Part shown: positions 8,745 through 20,155 of the stretch, one piece after another
Position numbering within the stretch: the stretch's first letter is position 1
Layout of the letters: every line of letters starts with the position of its first letter
DNA from: Pinus tabuliformis
Taxonomy: Eukaryota > Streptophyta > Pinopsida > Pinales > Pinaceae
Assembly: GCA_031772625.1 (NCBI GenBank)
Contig: CM062815.1
Span: 606,717,980 to 606,781,979 of the forward strand
Reading direction: 5' to 3'
Length of the DNA: 64,000 nucleotides
The notes under the pieces: generated by a model
What the model was told of the DNA's origin: nothing
The model's database searches: none
Seen by the model: the letters and a program-made list of their open reading frames with translations, nothing else
Translations under genes and position numbers: made by a program

Positions 8745-11240
8745 GTGGAAGAAAGTCAATTGAAACCCCGTCGTTCACTGAGGCTTACGAGTCAACCATC
8801 CTTGTCTCCAGAGTCGAAACTGTTACGAACAAAGCGAACTCATTTAACCGGTTCCAAATCCCCTGGTAAAGTTAGAACAAGTGTTCCAACAACATCAGAG
8901 ACTCCGGTTACTCCAAACATTTTTGGTATCCCTGTCTTTACAGAAGAAGTTCAGCAGCCACCAAAGGACAGTAAAACTGATCCTAGTGTGAAGGTAAACA
9001 CTTGTATTACTGAACTAGCTCCATCTACAGCTGATTCGGAAGGTGTTATTCCCCAAGCATCTGTCGCTGTAGATTCTATACCTTCTTCGACACCAAAAAT
9101 ATTTTACGGACCAGAAGGTCTACCTCTTCCACCTAGTCTGATTGCTATAGAAGAGATTGTGGAAGATCCTCCATCTAGTACTCCATCACGATTTGGAGTC
9201 GGGATCACTCTATATCCTTCTTCATCAGAAATTAGTCTACCGTCACCAGAAGCTCCTGTAGAATCACTAGGCAATATTTTCGATAGACTAGAAATGTCTG
9301 AACAACCGTCGACATCTAGGACTATGTCATTCGACACAACGACAGCAGAACTTCCTACTGTCACTCCAACGATGTTCGCCGGCATACCATCTATCCCAAC
9401 TAGCTCTCAATCACTAGACGGGGCCCACTCAGGGGTTATTTTGATAGTATGGTCCGTTCCTGTTTGTTCATCCGGAATAGTATCTGGGAACTCTTATGTT
9501 GAGTCTCAGCAAATTGATCCTTTAGGGTGTCAATTTGGGCAGTCCGGTCCTCAAGGGCAAACAATTCCTTTAAGTACCGAATTACCGCTGTATGGAGGGC
9601 AGTATACCCTTTCATTGTCTCCTCCGGGAGGACAACCATACGAGAGTTCACAAGAAAATTCAGGTTATGCTGGAATTACATCTAGCGGTTGGGTGCCAAT
9701 ACTGCCTCAACAACCAAGAGTTGTATATTCGATGCAACAATGTTTACCTATGTCAAATATACCAACCACGCCGGCTATTGTGACGGTGTCGCAAGTACAA
9801 GCATTGCCTATTGTATGCCAACCTCAAGTTTCTCAGGTTGTAATGCAACAGCCTCTTGTCCCTGCGCCTCAACCACAATCGCCAAATAGTGGAATGACAC
9901 AGGCCCAAACGGGTACAATTACCCCTCATCTTGGTCAAACGGTCAGTATTGGACAACAGCACATGGCTTCACAACCATGGTTGGTGCAATACCAACAACC
10001 GCAATTCCAACAAGTATACCAAGGATCTGAGCAACAAATATTTGCAAATAGTGGGCAACCGTGTATTCAAAACGGTCAAAATCAACCATTCTACAATGGT
10101 TATGCCCATCAACCTTACCAAAGTTACCAGCATCAAATGCATTATGCTGGTATGCAGAGACCAACTGCTCAGGCAATCCCATCTTATCCTGGGTATGCTT
10201 CGCCAAACCTGAATCAACAGTTACCCTTCGTGGCAACTTTGGAGTTACTGGATCTAAATAGGTTAACGAACAATCCAATTGCTTACGCCCCTTGGTGGCC
10301 AACGATTCATGTAAACTTCCGTCAGATATTCCTAAATTTAATGGAAATTTGGGTGAAGACCCGTCGAATCATGTGATGACATTTCATCTGTGGTGTTCAT
10401 CAAACACCCTAAACGATGATTCGATTAGGCTTCACCTTTTTTAGAGGATGTTAACTAGTCCGGCAGCAAAATGGTAAATCGAGTTACCCAGAGCTTCATT
10501 TGACAACTTCAGTACCCTGGCCACAACCTTTTTAACCCATTTTCAGTTACCAATAAGGTACGAAATGGGAACAAAACTTCTTACCAATTTCAAACAAACA
10601 ACAGCCACTCACATATCCAATCATATTCATGAGTGGCGACGTCGTCGTAGAATGGTAAAAATGTATGTTCCTGATCAGCTTTTAGCTTAATGGTTTATTA
10701 AGTCATTATTACCTTCCATTACAGAAGATGTGGAAAAAGGGGGAGTCATCACTGAAGAGCAAGTAATTTCTTGTGCACAATATTTAGACTTGATTTATAC
10801 TCAGTCTGGCACGCTCTACGATAAAATCCCTGACGCTCCCAGGCTAGAATTTTTTGTCCCTCCTCCTCCTAAATCGAACAATGACTCTCATGCCGGCGAT
10901 GGCGTGATTGGTACGACAGACACGAAATCGACAAAGGCTACATTTAAAAAGGCCCGTAAGATTTCCAGTCAAAATGCAAAAGAAGAACTTCTCGCCTCAG
11001 AAGTAAATGTTGTCTCGACTGATAAATGCAAAGAAACCAATAAACCAGGAGGCAAGAAGAAAAACAAAGGGAAGAAGAAGAAATAGGAGGAATCATCACC
11101 TGAAAATTCTTCTACAAACCCTCCTAGAGATAGGAAACCAAAAAATCCATGCTTAATATGTGATGAGGATCATTGGACAAAAAATTTTCCACATAAAGCT
11201 GAGCTTAAAAGATTCTTCAAGAATTCAAACACCTCGGTAG
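8745..11240 (+). pseudogene. gag: Element 1 gag: long P/Q/S-rich N-terminus, capsid, basic tract, zinc knuckle
   Basis: The first 543 codons (8745-10376) are open and start MEESQLKPRRSLRL, matching the start in Element 2. They are rich in Pro, Ser and Gln, with a Q/Y/G-rich stretch near residues 420-500. A frameshift near 10310 precedes the capsid homology (HLWCSSNTLNDDSIRLHLF, then SFDNFSTLATTFLTHFQLP), which has stops near 10440 and 10474 and another near 10688. 10730-11086 is open and ends in a GGKKKNKGKKKK tract. The knuckle at about 11147-11200 has the form CX2CX3HX4C in Element 2, but the last Cys is Phe here. Gag would form the virus-like particle and bind RNA; this copy is dead. Confidence 0.85.
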
Positions 11241-11242
11241 TA

Positions 11243-12352
11243 TTGACTAATCCGTTTCCAAATCTAGGAACAAATCTGGTTGCTAGTGAAAATGCTTCCC
11301 CGTCCCAAGTACTGATGTTGTCGGTTTCGAAACAACAAAATGATGCTTTGATATCGAAAAGGAATAAAGATTACAGGAATCCACAGCTGTCGAACAACAA
11401 GGATAAAGATCAACCTAGTAGTTCGACAACAACTTCAACAGAAGTTGCGCCGCCCATCATTCCAGAGCTAACAATAAAACTGCCAAAGGGAGTAGTACAC
11501 AAGTCAACATTTAATCCTCGTGCCAAAGCAGCACAACATTATAATATAGTGGAAGATCTGGCCCAATCGCCATCCGCTATGTCGACACTTGAGGTACTGC
11601 AAAATTTCCCATCCCAAAAGTAGGCTTTATTATCAGCTATAGGTGGGATAAACCCAAAGGATTCTAATCTTGTGTCCTTTAATCACAAAGGATATGATCC
11701 TCAGTTACCAGCTCAACTAGCTTTCCTCATTCAAGTGAAAGCCCTCAACAAAACTGTTCATCGAACAATTATTGATGAGGGGGCATCTACATGTATTATG
11801 TCGATGAGTTGCTGGAAAACATTAGGATCTCCAACCTTGTCGCGATCTTCGACAACATTAAAAGCATTTGACGGATGAACGTATACCCCATATGGTATTC
11901 TATGTAACTTGCAAGTTGAACTAGGAGGGAAAACAGTAGAAAGAGATGTTGAAGTAATCGACGGAAACCTCGATTACAACATCCTACTGGGAAGACCATG
12001 GATATATGCTATGGCTGCGGTTGTGTCGACCTACTTTAGGAAGATTGAATTTCCTTTTCAAGGAGGAATTACAATCGTCGACCAACAAACGTTTCTCCCC
12101 AATAGTTCCCAAGTTACAGGAAGCATTCCGATGATTCATGGAAGCCCCCATATGCTTCAAAATATCAGAGTAGGCCTACTAAAAGACCCTATATTAATGG
12201 GGACTTTTGCTCTCCTGCCTCCAATCAATCTGGCAGAAGTGGCGACAATAGGAACCTGCAATATGATATCTTCGATTCAAAAGATCTCAGAAAACGATAT
12301 AAACATGGATCATCCACAGGTATTGCCTCCAAGCCCAATAGAAATATTGTAG
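11243..12352 (+). pseudogene. pro: Element 1 retropepsin-type protease region
   Basis: A Ser/Thr-rich linker (11243-11623) leads after one stop into the aspartic protease. The active-site motif IIDEGAST (near 11770) matches the DxGA(S/T) class. The flap-distal motif YNILLGRPWIYAM lies near 11976-12015, as in OTA-clade gypsy proteases. A stop at about 11876 separates the two motifs, so no single frame encodes the enzyme. It would cleave the Gag-Pol polyprotein within the particle. The same region in Element 2 is 33518-34594 on the - strand. Confidence 0.85.
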
Positions 12353-12404
12353 AAATCAATGTTTTCGGCATGGGAGGCAGACCCGAATCAACGCTCATCA
12401 AGCG

Positions 12405-13495
12405 TTGATTGACGAAGGAATTTTTCAGTCAATGGTAATTGAAGGGGCGCCATGGGAAGATTACCACCATCGTTCCCATCTTCCAGATTGTCAAGAAGAT
12501 ACTCCTGATGACCTTCATCATCCTTCAGTTTTTGATTTCCTATCAAATATTGTAAACACGGTGGATTCCGAGCGAAACTTGTCCAATATTGAAGAGACTA
12601 TTGCCATAAATATATCAACCAAAATGGATATTGTAGAGAATATTTATGTTCGCAAATGTTGTTCTCCTTCAGTACTGGAAATATATAACACTCTTTTTCG
12701 CGAATTCAGAGATGTCTTTGCTTGGTCATATGATGAAATGCCAGGCATCGACTCGAGTATAGTTGAACACGAAACTCCAAGGGAAAGGAAACTTTCTGAG
12801 GAGGTTCATTCCAAATTACGCTAAACTTGCTAAAGGTTATACACGTCTATTGAAAAAGGAAGTGCCCTTCATCTGGGATCAGGTCACGCAAGCTTCCTTT
12901 GATGCTTTAAAAGAATCCCTAATGAAAGCATCATTAATGTATGCTCTTGATTATCAAAAAGACTTTAACTTGTATCTGGCTGCAGTGGATACAACCATCG
13001 CAATGGTTTTAGTTCAAGAAGACAACGAAGTTGAACATCCTATATATTATTTAAGTAGGAACTTAAATGATACAAAAAGAAAATATTCCTATGTTGAAAA
13101 GCTAGCACTCGCAGCTGTTCAAGCGATACAGAGATTTCGACACTATGTCCTCTTTCGAAAAACTACCATTCTGTCAGATTGCAACCCCATGACTTATATA
13201 TTGTTGCGACAGTTGTTGGGGGGCAAATATTCAAAATGGATAGCAATTCTTCAATAGTTTGATCTGGAATTTGTAAAATCCAAGTCAAAGAAATCCCTGG
13301 TTTTCGCGGAATTACTATGCGATCTCCCATCGTCGTCCAACGATGAAACATCAGAAGAAACAATCGTGGATGAATCTTTGTTTCTGATATCTTCAACCAA
13401 TCCGTGGTATGGAGATATAATCATCTATCTCCAAACCCAAAAATAGAGGCCTAATACCTCCCGCTTAGAACAAAAACGTATTCGATACCAATCAA
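12405..13495 (+). pseudogene. pol: Element 1 truncated reverse transcriptase and gypsy RNase H
   Basis: The segment up to 12770 matches the pre-RT linker (DVFAWSYDEMPGI...). It then jumps directly to the post-palm connection (NFLRRFIPNYA) at about 12790. The fingers and palm, including the YxDD motif, are absent: comparison with Element 2 shows a 722-bp deletion between two GAAA words, which also shifts the frame. The gypsy RNase H follows (YLAAVDTTIAMVLVQED, HPIYYLSRNLN, EKLALAAVQAIQRFRHY), with a stop at 13255. No reverse transcription could be supported by this copy. Confidence 0.9.
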
Positions 13496-14649
13496 AAGGC
13501 TACATGATCGTCGGTGATACGCGTTACCATCGTGGTGTCGATACAGTTCTGAGGAGGTGCCTCACCCATGAGGAAGTCGAAAAAGTCCTGAATGATTGCC
13601 ACTCAGGCGCATGTGGAGGGCATCAATCTGGTTATGCTACGGTGCAAAAATTTTAATGAGCAGGATACTTCTGGCCAACAATGTTTAAAGATTGGATAAC
13701 CGCAGTCAGAAGTTGCCATGCCTATTGAATTTTCGATAGAAAAACCAGAACACCACCCGCACCTCTGCGGCCAATAGTTGCTGTTGGGCCATTCGCCAAA
13801 TGGGGCATTGATCTCATGACATGTAACCCCACCTCGACCGAGGGGCATGGGTATATGATAGTCGCAGTGGACTATTTTACCAAATGGGGCAAGGTGATGC
13901 CTACATTAGATAACATTGGTGAAACAGCTACCCTTTTCTTTTTCAATCATGTAGTCACCAGATTCGGCGTTCCACAAGCTATAGTCACAGATCATGGATC
14001 ACATTTTCGCAATCACATAATGGCTGAATTGGCTGCCAAATTAGGGTTTTCTCACGACAGCTCTACTCCATATTACCCGCAGGCCAACAGACAAGTTGAA
14101 GCAATCAACAAGGTCTTGAAGCGCATGCTGCAAAGGATGATTGGAGTCCACAAAAGGAGTTGCCACCTGATCCTGTACTCGGCCTTGTGGGCATACCGAA
14201 CATCAGTAAGGAATGCAACCAGGTTTACACCCTTCCAACTGGTGTATGGCCTAGAAGCAATCTTACCAGTTCAGTGTGAAATCTTGTCCCTCAAACTCGC
14301 AATCGACCTTCTCCCCAGAACTTCAGAAGAGGAGGCTCGTTTCTTGGAACTAATCCAATTGGATGAAACCCATCGTGATGCTGCTTTGGCTAACGAAGCG
14401 CATAAGAAATGAGTCAAGGCGCAGTTCGACAAGAATGTCAAACCCCGTGTCTTCTCAGAAGGTGACTTGGTCTTGCTTTACGACCAAGAATCCGATAAAT
14501 TGGGAGCAGGTAAATTCAAGTCTTTATGGATGGGCCCCTATATTGTTAAAAATGTATTAGCAAAAGGAGCCTACGAGTTAATGGATTATGATGGGATTCC
14601 GCTGGTGCAACCCCGTAACAGATTGTACCTTAAGCGTTACTACGCATGA
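13496..14649 (+). pseudogene. int: Element 1 integrase
   Basis: The N-terminal zinc-binding region is recognisable (HxxxxxGGH near 13600), but the second Cys of the CxxC pair is Tyr, followed by a stop near 13726; two stops also lie near 13655. The core holds GIDLM (first Asp), VTDHGSHF (second Asp) and QVEAINK (Glu), so the DDE triad is intact, although the Gly before QVE is Arg. The core is open from 13816 to 14412, then a stop, then the C-terminal part (GDLVLLYD, WMGPYIV, RNRLYLKRYYA) to 14649. No chromodomain is visible, which fits Tat rather than chromoviruses. Confidence 0.88.
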
Positions 14650-14743
14650 TGTAGTGTAGTAACCCATATGCTTTTGTTACATTTTTGTTTTCGCTAAGGG
14701 TAGTCGTTTTGGTCAAGTAATCCACTTTTTACATTTGTTGTAG

Positions 14744-15169
14744 ATGTCGAAACTATTGGAAGCATTTGTTTCATATGCCGACGAAACGAGTCGTAGTTCG
14801 CGGAACCTATCTTCTGCGGCCTGGGCCATTTTTTATCCAAGCGGCGAGTTAGTAAGTTTCAGCAGGGTATGTATTGGTCGATCAACAAATAACATCGCTG
14901 AATATAGCGCGTTGATAGAACTTCTCTCTGATGCCATCGCACATGGCATATGCCGACTTGTCGTCAGGCTAGACTCACAGCTCGTCATACTACAACTCAC
15001 TGGTATCTACTCCGTCCGAAATCTAGCTATCTATCGCATGTTCCTAAGGGTCAATTTTTTGGAAAGGCAATTTGATTTTATTCAATATCAGCATATTTCC
15101 AGAAACTTAAACACATTAACAGACTCATTGGCAAATTATGTGTTAGATAGACATTTGCAACATTTATAA
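14744..15169 (+). CDS. Element 1 second, archaeal-like RNase H (aRNH) downstream of integrase
   Basis: An intact 141-codon frame. Candidate catalytic residues are present in order: Asp in SYADETS, Glu in NNIAEYSAL, Asp in RLDSQL and Asp near the C-terminus in TLTDSLANYVLD. The pattern is that of type I cellular RNase H, not the gypsy RNase H already present upstream. Dual RNase H genes of this type are established in the Tat lineage. The ATG follows a pyrimidine-rich ACATTTGTTGTAG, which looks like a splice acceptor and is conserved in Element 2, so the ORF may be made from a spliced RNA. The copy in Element 2 (29920-30338) is broken. Confidence 0.8.
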   Translation: MSKLLEAFVSYADETSRSSRNLSSAAWAIFYPSGELVSFSRVCIGRSTNNIAEYSALIELLSDAIAHGICRLVVRLDSQLVILQLTGIYSVRNLAIYRMFLRVNFLERQFDFIQYQHISRNLNTLTDSLANYVLDRHLQHL

Positions 15170-15339
15170 AAAGAAGCATTTCATCAATATTTGCATCAGG
15201 ATCATGTAACTTAACCAAAATAAAACTTCAAAAATCAAAAATATATATATAACTGTTTATGGTTTACACATAATGTTCTGTAACCAAGACAAAATTGGTC
15301 AAATGACCCAAAACTCAAAACGCTAGGGGGCACCCTAGT
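15170..15339. terminator. Convergent 3' ends with internal poly(A) signal
   Basis: The aRNH stop (15169) and the antisense gene stop (15340) face each other across 170 bp. AATAAA lies at 15219-15224 on the + strand. The same signal is kept in Element 2 (29863-29868, - strand). It could end a subgenomic aRNH transcript before the LTR. Confidence 0.45.
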
Positions 15340-16571
15340 CTAATGATGCTGGTGATAATAAGTCACCACCTGTGCAATCATGCGTAAAAGCCTAGTCCAT
15401 CGATTTGGCATGCCAGTAGTATGTCGCTGCAACCTCAGAGGCAGCTCGTCACTCCTCACATCTGGAATACCGAGAGTGAGGCCCTTGACCTGATCCTATA
15501 ATGTTGAAAGAGTCTCGAAAACATCAAGGTCATGAAGGATAGCCCTTCCCACAACCTCTCCTGCTGGAGCGGCAGCTGGCACTCTCAGGCGTACTACTGG
15601 CCGAACTGGTCCAACATCTGCATGAGCACATGAGTTCTGATTAGTCTTGATAGAATAAAGCACAAGGACATTATAAAGAGAAACCATAAACAAAGATATG
15701 GTCAAAGAATTTACCAATGGCACCCCACTGCTCGCCAGCTGGCAGTACCAAATTTGGGTCACCTCGGAAATCCATACCAACATATGGATACTCGGAAAAA
15801 ACCATCTCCCGACGATCGAACCACCCAAAAAATGTGTCAGAAAAAGGAACCTGACACTAACCAGCATGTTTGGACATATGGTCGACCCATCTCCGCATCC
15901 ATGGCTCAGTCGGTGAAGGTAAACCAAGTGAAATATATTGTGGCTGCATCAGCGGGATCTTTTCCAAGGAAAAAGCGGTCAAAATAGAACCATATCCAAA
16001 GTTCTTTAATCTTACGTTTTTCACCTTGGTCAATTGTTCTTTCATCACAAAGAGTACTGCTTCACACCAGTTGAACACCTGTGGTTCAAGGCATTCTAAG
16101 GCATACTACATATAAGACCGGTTGGCCACATGAAGAGCCACACTACCAGCCATCCTAGAAAAAGTGAACAGAATGGTCCTCAAGGGCCTATCCGTGACAT
16201 CTCAGATATTGATCTTGCCGTCCTTACTCAGATGAGATCCCTCTATGCAAGACCTGCGAATGTAATCTCACAGATTCACCCCCACGGGCTGAACCTGATA
16301 ATGGGATAGGGGCACCCCACCTCGATAAGCCGATCAAAAAATAGATGTCCACGACAGTCAAGGGGATAGATTTGCCCCTAATCTAGAACACCTAGCTGGT
16401 AGGATCCCAGGCGTCGAGCAAATACTGCTACAAGTTTATTTGTTGCCTCATGCTAGAGATGCAGAAAAACTTGAACAGGCCACAGTTCCGCAGTGCATTT
16501 ACTGTAACCGAATCATGTAAAGCAAGCATGTCCTCTTCTTCATGCTCATGTTCTTGCCATGCAACATGCAT
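15340..16571 (-). pseudogene. Element 1 antisense gene, PMD-like, with one intron
   Basis: Reads opposite to the element from ATG at 16571 to TAG at 15340. The first part has CGLFKFF, then LLDAWDP, RGKSIPLT and FLIGLSR, the spacing seen in the plant mobile domain (a GL..., WDPxxxxF, GxSxPxTxxDV, LxGL series). Later come FGYGSILTAF and GRAILHDLD. A 97-nt GT-AG intron at 15618-15714 has a counterpart of 99 nt in Element 2, with exon homology on both sides. Stops and frameshifts break the first exon here. Tat elements such as Grande are known to carry antisense ORFs; the PMD assignment is my reading from motif order and needs a profile search. Confidence 0.6.
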
Positions 16572-19093
16572 TTTTCTCCAATGAATCTCTGAAAACAAAC
16601 AAGAGAAGAGTTAGATCCTGATTTGGTAAAAAACAGGCAAAAAATTTCCACGGAAAACTGTGCACAAATTTCCCTCCTTGCGCCCATCGCACCCCTAGCA
16701 GTGTTCTGGGTGCGTTACATTCTAACTGGCTAATGGTCAGGCCAACATGCAATGCACCTTTTGATATAGATAGGGTGCGATGGAGCCAGGGCGCGTTTTT
16801 ATAACCCCAGAGGCTCAGAAAAACCAGAAAACATGCTCATAATTCAAAAAGGAAAGAATGAAACTGAAGAGCTCAGGTTTAGCTCCTACTTGGTCCAGAC
16901 GGCACCAAGAATCATCCACAAAATCTCCTGAATCAGCTAGTGAAAATCAAGGGGGAAAGCACCTCCAAAGCTCCAACAAACCAAAGTTCAAATGAAATGG
17001 TAAAATGAGAGGTAAAAACCACTTTTAAATTACTTTTCATGTAATTCAAGTAAAATATTAGTGTTTTGACTCATTTTTCAAACATATATTGTTCATTTCT
17101 AACTAGTTTGAAGAAGCAATTGAGCATGCAATACAACCTTTCAAGGAACAAAGTTATTAATGGTAAAATCAAGAAATGGCCGTTATATCGAGTAGTTTTA
17201 ACGCGGAATTCAAGCTCGTTAAAAAATAAACATAAGCAATGAGCAAATGTTCCCCCAGCATTTAAGCTCATTAAAAAATGAACCATTTCCGGTAAATAAC
17301 CATTGTGAATGTATTATCATCAGCCTTTGAAGCCTTGGTCGTGTTCTCGTCATCACCTCCACTCTGTATTGGTTGATCATTCACCTCCACTTGATTGTTT
17401 ACCCTTTTTGAGAAACATCTGCGAAGAGTGATCCTGTTAGCCATCCTTATGACACTGCCATGATTGGAAAATTCCAAACCTTACCTGGAATCAGCTGCTA
17501 CCTGAATCTATCACTCGTTCCTCAAAAAATGAGTCTCCTTTAAGCTATTTTCAACTGACTCATAAAATATGAAAATATTGTCGAGCCATTGGCCTCTCCA
17601 GCTCGTTAAAGTGACCGGAAGTGCTATCCCTCCTTTAGATTTTAATCTTTTTGGACCTGAGGGATTATTACACAAAAAGATCGAGCGCTTGTTTTGCTCG
17701 GCTTGTTAAAATTACCAAACATTCATCCCTTTTGTATTATTTTATACTTTTTCAGGCTTGAGGGATTAGATGACGAAAAAGGATTTTTGGAGTTTCCTTT
17801 ACGTCCCTTTTCAGACTCTCTAAAATTGAAAAGGACCGAGTTATCTTTGTCGTTAAAATCGTTAAAACCGAATAGCGACAAATTTGTCCATTACAGACAA
17901 GAACGAGTTTCACTATCGCTAGGCTCGTTAAAACATAGTGATGGGTTTGCCCAAAGGGCAAATTATAGAACAAGAATATGTTATCCTCCTCAAGCTTGAC
18001 AAAAATAAAAAGGTACTGGTCAGCAATGACTGGGGAAAAATTGGGAAGAAAACTTGAAGAAACTTTGTTGGTAGCAAGTCGCTCTTGAACATGACACTTT
18101 CGCTCCGCATCCGAGTCGGGTTGGGTTGTTCCATTCACTGGTCACATCACCATGGTTCCTTCACACCATCCATATTTCAGGTTAATGCTACTGATCCATC
18201 ATGTCAGTGTCGCCAGTATGTTCAAGAGAAGTCGCTCAAAGAATTCACCTGTGTCTCACCCACTGCAATACATTCACGCTCCATTCTTTCATGACCGCCA
18301 CCCTGAACCTTATATCACCAAATCATTTTCACCTCCATTAAAATCATTTGCTCTGTTCTGTGTCATTGATGTGGGATTCACTATGGCCCTCCTATGATGG
18401 ATCGCTTCTTGTCAACATCAGCTCATTATCCAAGAAGTCGATCTATGGACAACCGTTCAGTACATTGAAGCTTGCATGCCCCAATGGCAAGTTTCTCACT
18501 TCCGATGACAGGTTTACATCAATGACCTTCGACCGAAAGACTTTGTGTGGTGTTCGACACCAAGTCCCTTATTCACACCACGTGAATTGTACTATAGTAC
18601 CTTGAGGGTCATCATCATTATCGGTGATTCCTCTCGCGCTTGTTAATAGCTTACATCATTGGCTGGTAATTAGGCGATGTCTTTCCATGTTCGACTCCAG
18701 AACATCTCTCACATGGATCGACTTGTACTTTGAGTGAAGATCGAACGAGATTGAAGACCCCAAATCTAGTTTCATCCATCCGGGCTGCGATATATATTCA
18801 GAAAAATAAAGACATCAAATGTACATCATTGCTGCACAGATAATCATCTAATCTAAGGGATGATGTCTCTACCGGAATCATCAGTCTACACTCAGGTGAT
18901 TGTCTGTCCTATGTACATGAAAATGAATTTATAAAGCTGAGCATGGGAAATGCCCGCCTCAGCTAGATCATGAAAATATTATGAAGATAATGTATTGTAT
19001 TGTATCTTATTACAGGTCGCCTTCCAGCTTGAAAAAACATTGGATCCTCATGATAAAGCATTTCACCCGACATCAAAAGATTAACGACCTCAT
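16572..19093 (+). other. Element 1 3' noncoding region with TTTTAACGAGC-type motif array
   Basis: No convincing gene. From about 17200 to the PPT it is similar to 25986-27900 in Element 2 and 40667-42550 in Element 3. Six words of the type GCTCGTTAAAA occur near 17215, 17268, 17605, 17699, 17855 and 17926. A GTGCG-rich cluster (CCCATCGCACCC, GGGTGCGTTACAT, GGGTGCGATGG) lies at 16684-16790, upstream of the antisense gene, and may be its promoter. A TTTGTTTTCAG sequence near 16585-16600 (- strand) looks like an acceptor for a 5' UTR intron. Confidence 0.55.
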
Positions 19094-19108
19094 GCTTTAG
19101 GGGGCAAC
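19094..19108 (+). promoter_or_regulatory. Element 1 polypurine tract
   Basis: CTTTAGGGGGCAAC lies directly against the TGTTATAG start of the 3' LTR. A G-rich purine run at this place primes plus-strand DNA. Elements 2 and 3 have nearly the same sequence beside their 3' LTRs. Confidence 0.8.
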
Positions 19109-20155
19109 TGTTATAGACATTTTTGGGCACTGTAACCCCAATCACAAATGTCCATAAACCAAGGGTTCCGAAGTCCCTAAAAGTGTTGTTCCAACCCCTA
19201 AATGAACAAGCTCAACTGATTACAGCATCTCCCAGAAGTTCTCCATGAAAAACTACTCAAAACTGGTCAAAACTGGACCATTTCACTTGCTCCATGGTCA
19301 AAGTGCGTTGCATCCCACCTGCCTACACACAGTAGGTGCGATGCATGTTGAAAATCCCTCCTATGGGGTGCGATGGGCGAGAGTGGACAAATGGCAGGGT
19401 CAATCCGCAAGGTGGAGGAGCATGGAATCTTCTAGAAACTTCTCCTGTGACACTGTGACACTTGCCTTTCTGCATTCGCCCAGGGATGAGTAAGAGATCA
19501 TCAGTCTCCAGGTGGAATCAAGAACTCTCAGGGAGAAGACACTAATCAAATCTCAAAAGCTGACTCACACCACTTGCAAACATCTATATATGGATCCCTC
19601 ATCCCAGAGATCCAGAGGCTGGAATTTTGTATCTTGTAAGGAAGTGTTGTTGGTTTCTTGGTGCAACATCATAGTGTTTGGTGATCTAAGCTTTTCACGA
19701 GGTGAAGAAGGGCTTTCTTGCTGAGAGGATGATGCTGGGTTAGAACAATTGGTTGTAATCCTCTTTGCTCTTTCTTGATTATCAATAAAGATATTCAAGT
19801 TTTCCTCCACATTCTTGTATAATTGATGTTATATGCATTTGTGTGGTCAATATATATCTGGCCCTATATTGTTTATGATAATAGATCTATGTTCTTGGAT
19901 AGTGTTATGCTACTTTGATTCTACAGGTGCTCTTTGAAGCTGCGTAGACGAGGAAGCGAGTGGCGGAGACCTATCAGAAGAGAGAGGAATCGAGCAAGGA
20001 ACCAAGTGCAAGATAGAGGTTGGTCTCCTTATTCCCCTCTTATCTATTTCTCATAAAGGAAAACGAAAGTAGTTTTTAGTTTGTTTGTTTCTAAGGTAGC
20101 TACCAGCCTTAGTGGGACTAGCAACTCTGCATACACACTAGTTTTCCCGATAACA
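19109..20155 (+). repeat. Element 1 3' LTR (1047 bp)
   Basis: Starts TGTTATAGACATTTTTGGGC and ends CCCGATAACA. The whole 8-bp length difference from the 5' LTR is an extra tandem GTGACACT near 19449-19464. AATAAA lies at 19784-19789. The first 110 bp show about 6 differences from the 5' LTR, suggesting an older insertion than Element 3. Confidence 0.92.

Larger units (their letters stand above)
5910..20155 (+). mobile_element. Element 1: Tat-like Ty3/gypsy LTR retrotransposon, 14.2 kb, RT-deleted
   Basis: A complete-length element. LTRs lie at 5910-6948 and 19109-20155 and end TGTTAT...ATAACA. A PBS (duplicated) follows the 5' LTR and a PPT precedes the 3' LTR. Flanks GTAAG (5905-5909) and ATAAG (20156-20160) are a 5-bp target duplication with one change. 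Order: leader, gag, protease, truncated RT, RNase H, integrase, archaeal-like RNase H, antisense gene, 3' noncoding region. Stops in gag, protease and integrase plus the RT deletion make it non-autonomous. The Tat/Ogre assignment rests on domain order, the second RNase H, large size and PBS type. Confidence 0.9.

Noticed and set aside
17694-18397. Short + strand frames in the Element 1 3' region
   Set aside because: The counterparts in Elements 2 and 3 are not open in the same frame, so the conservation is not coding.
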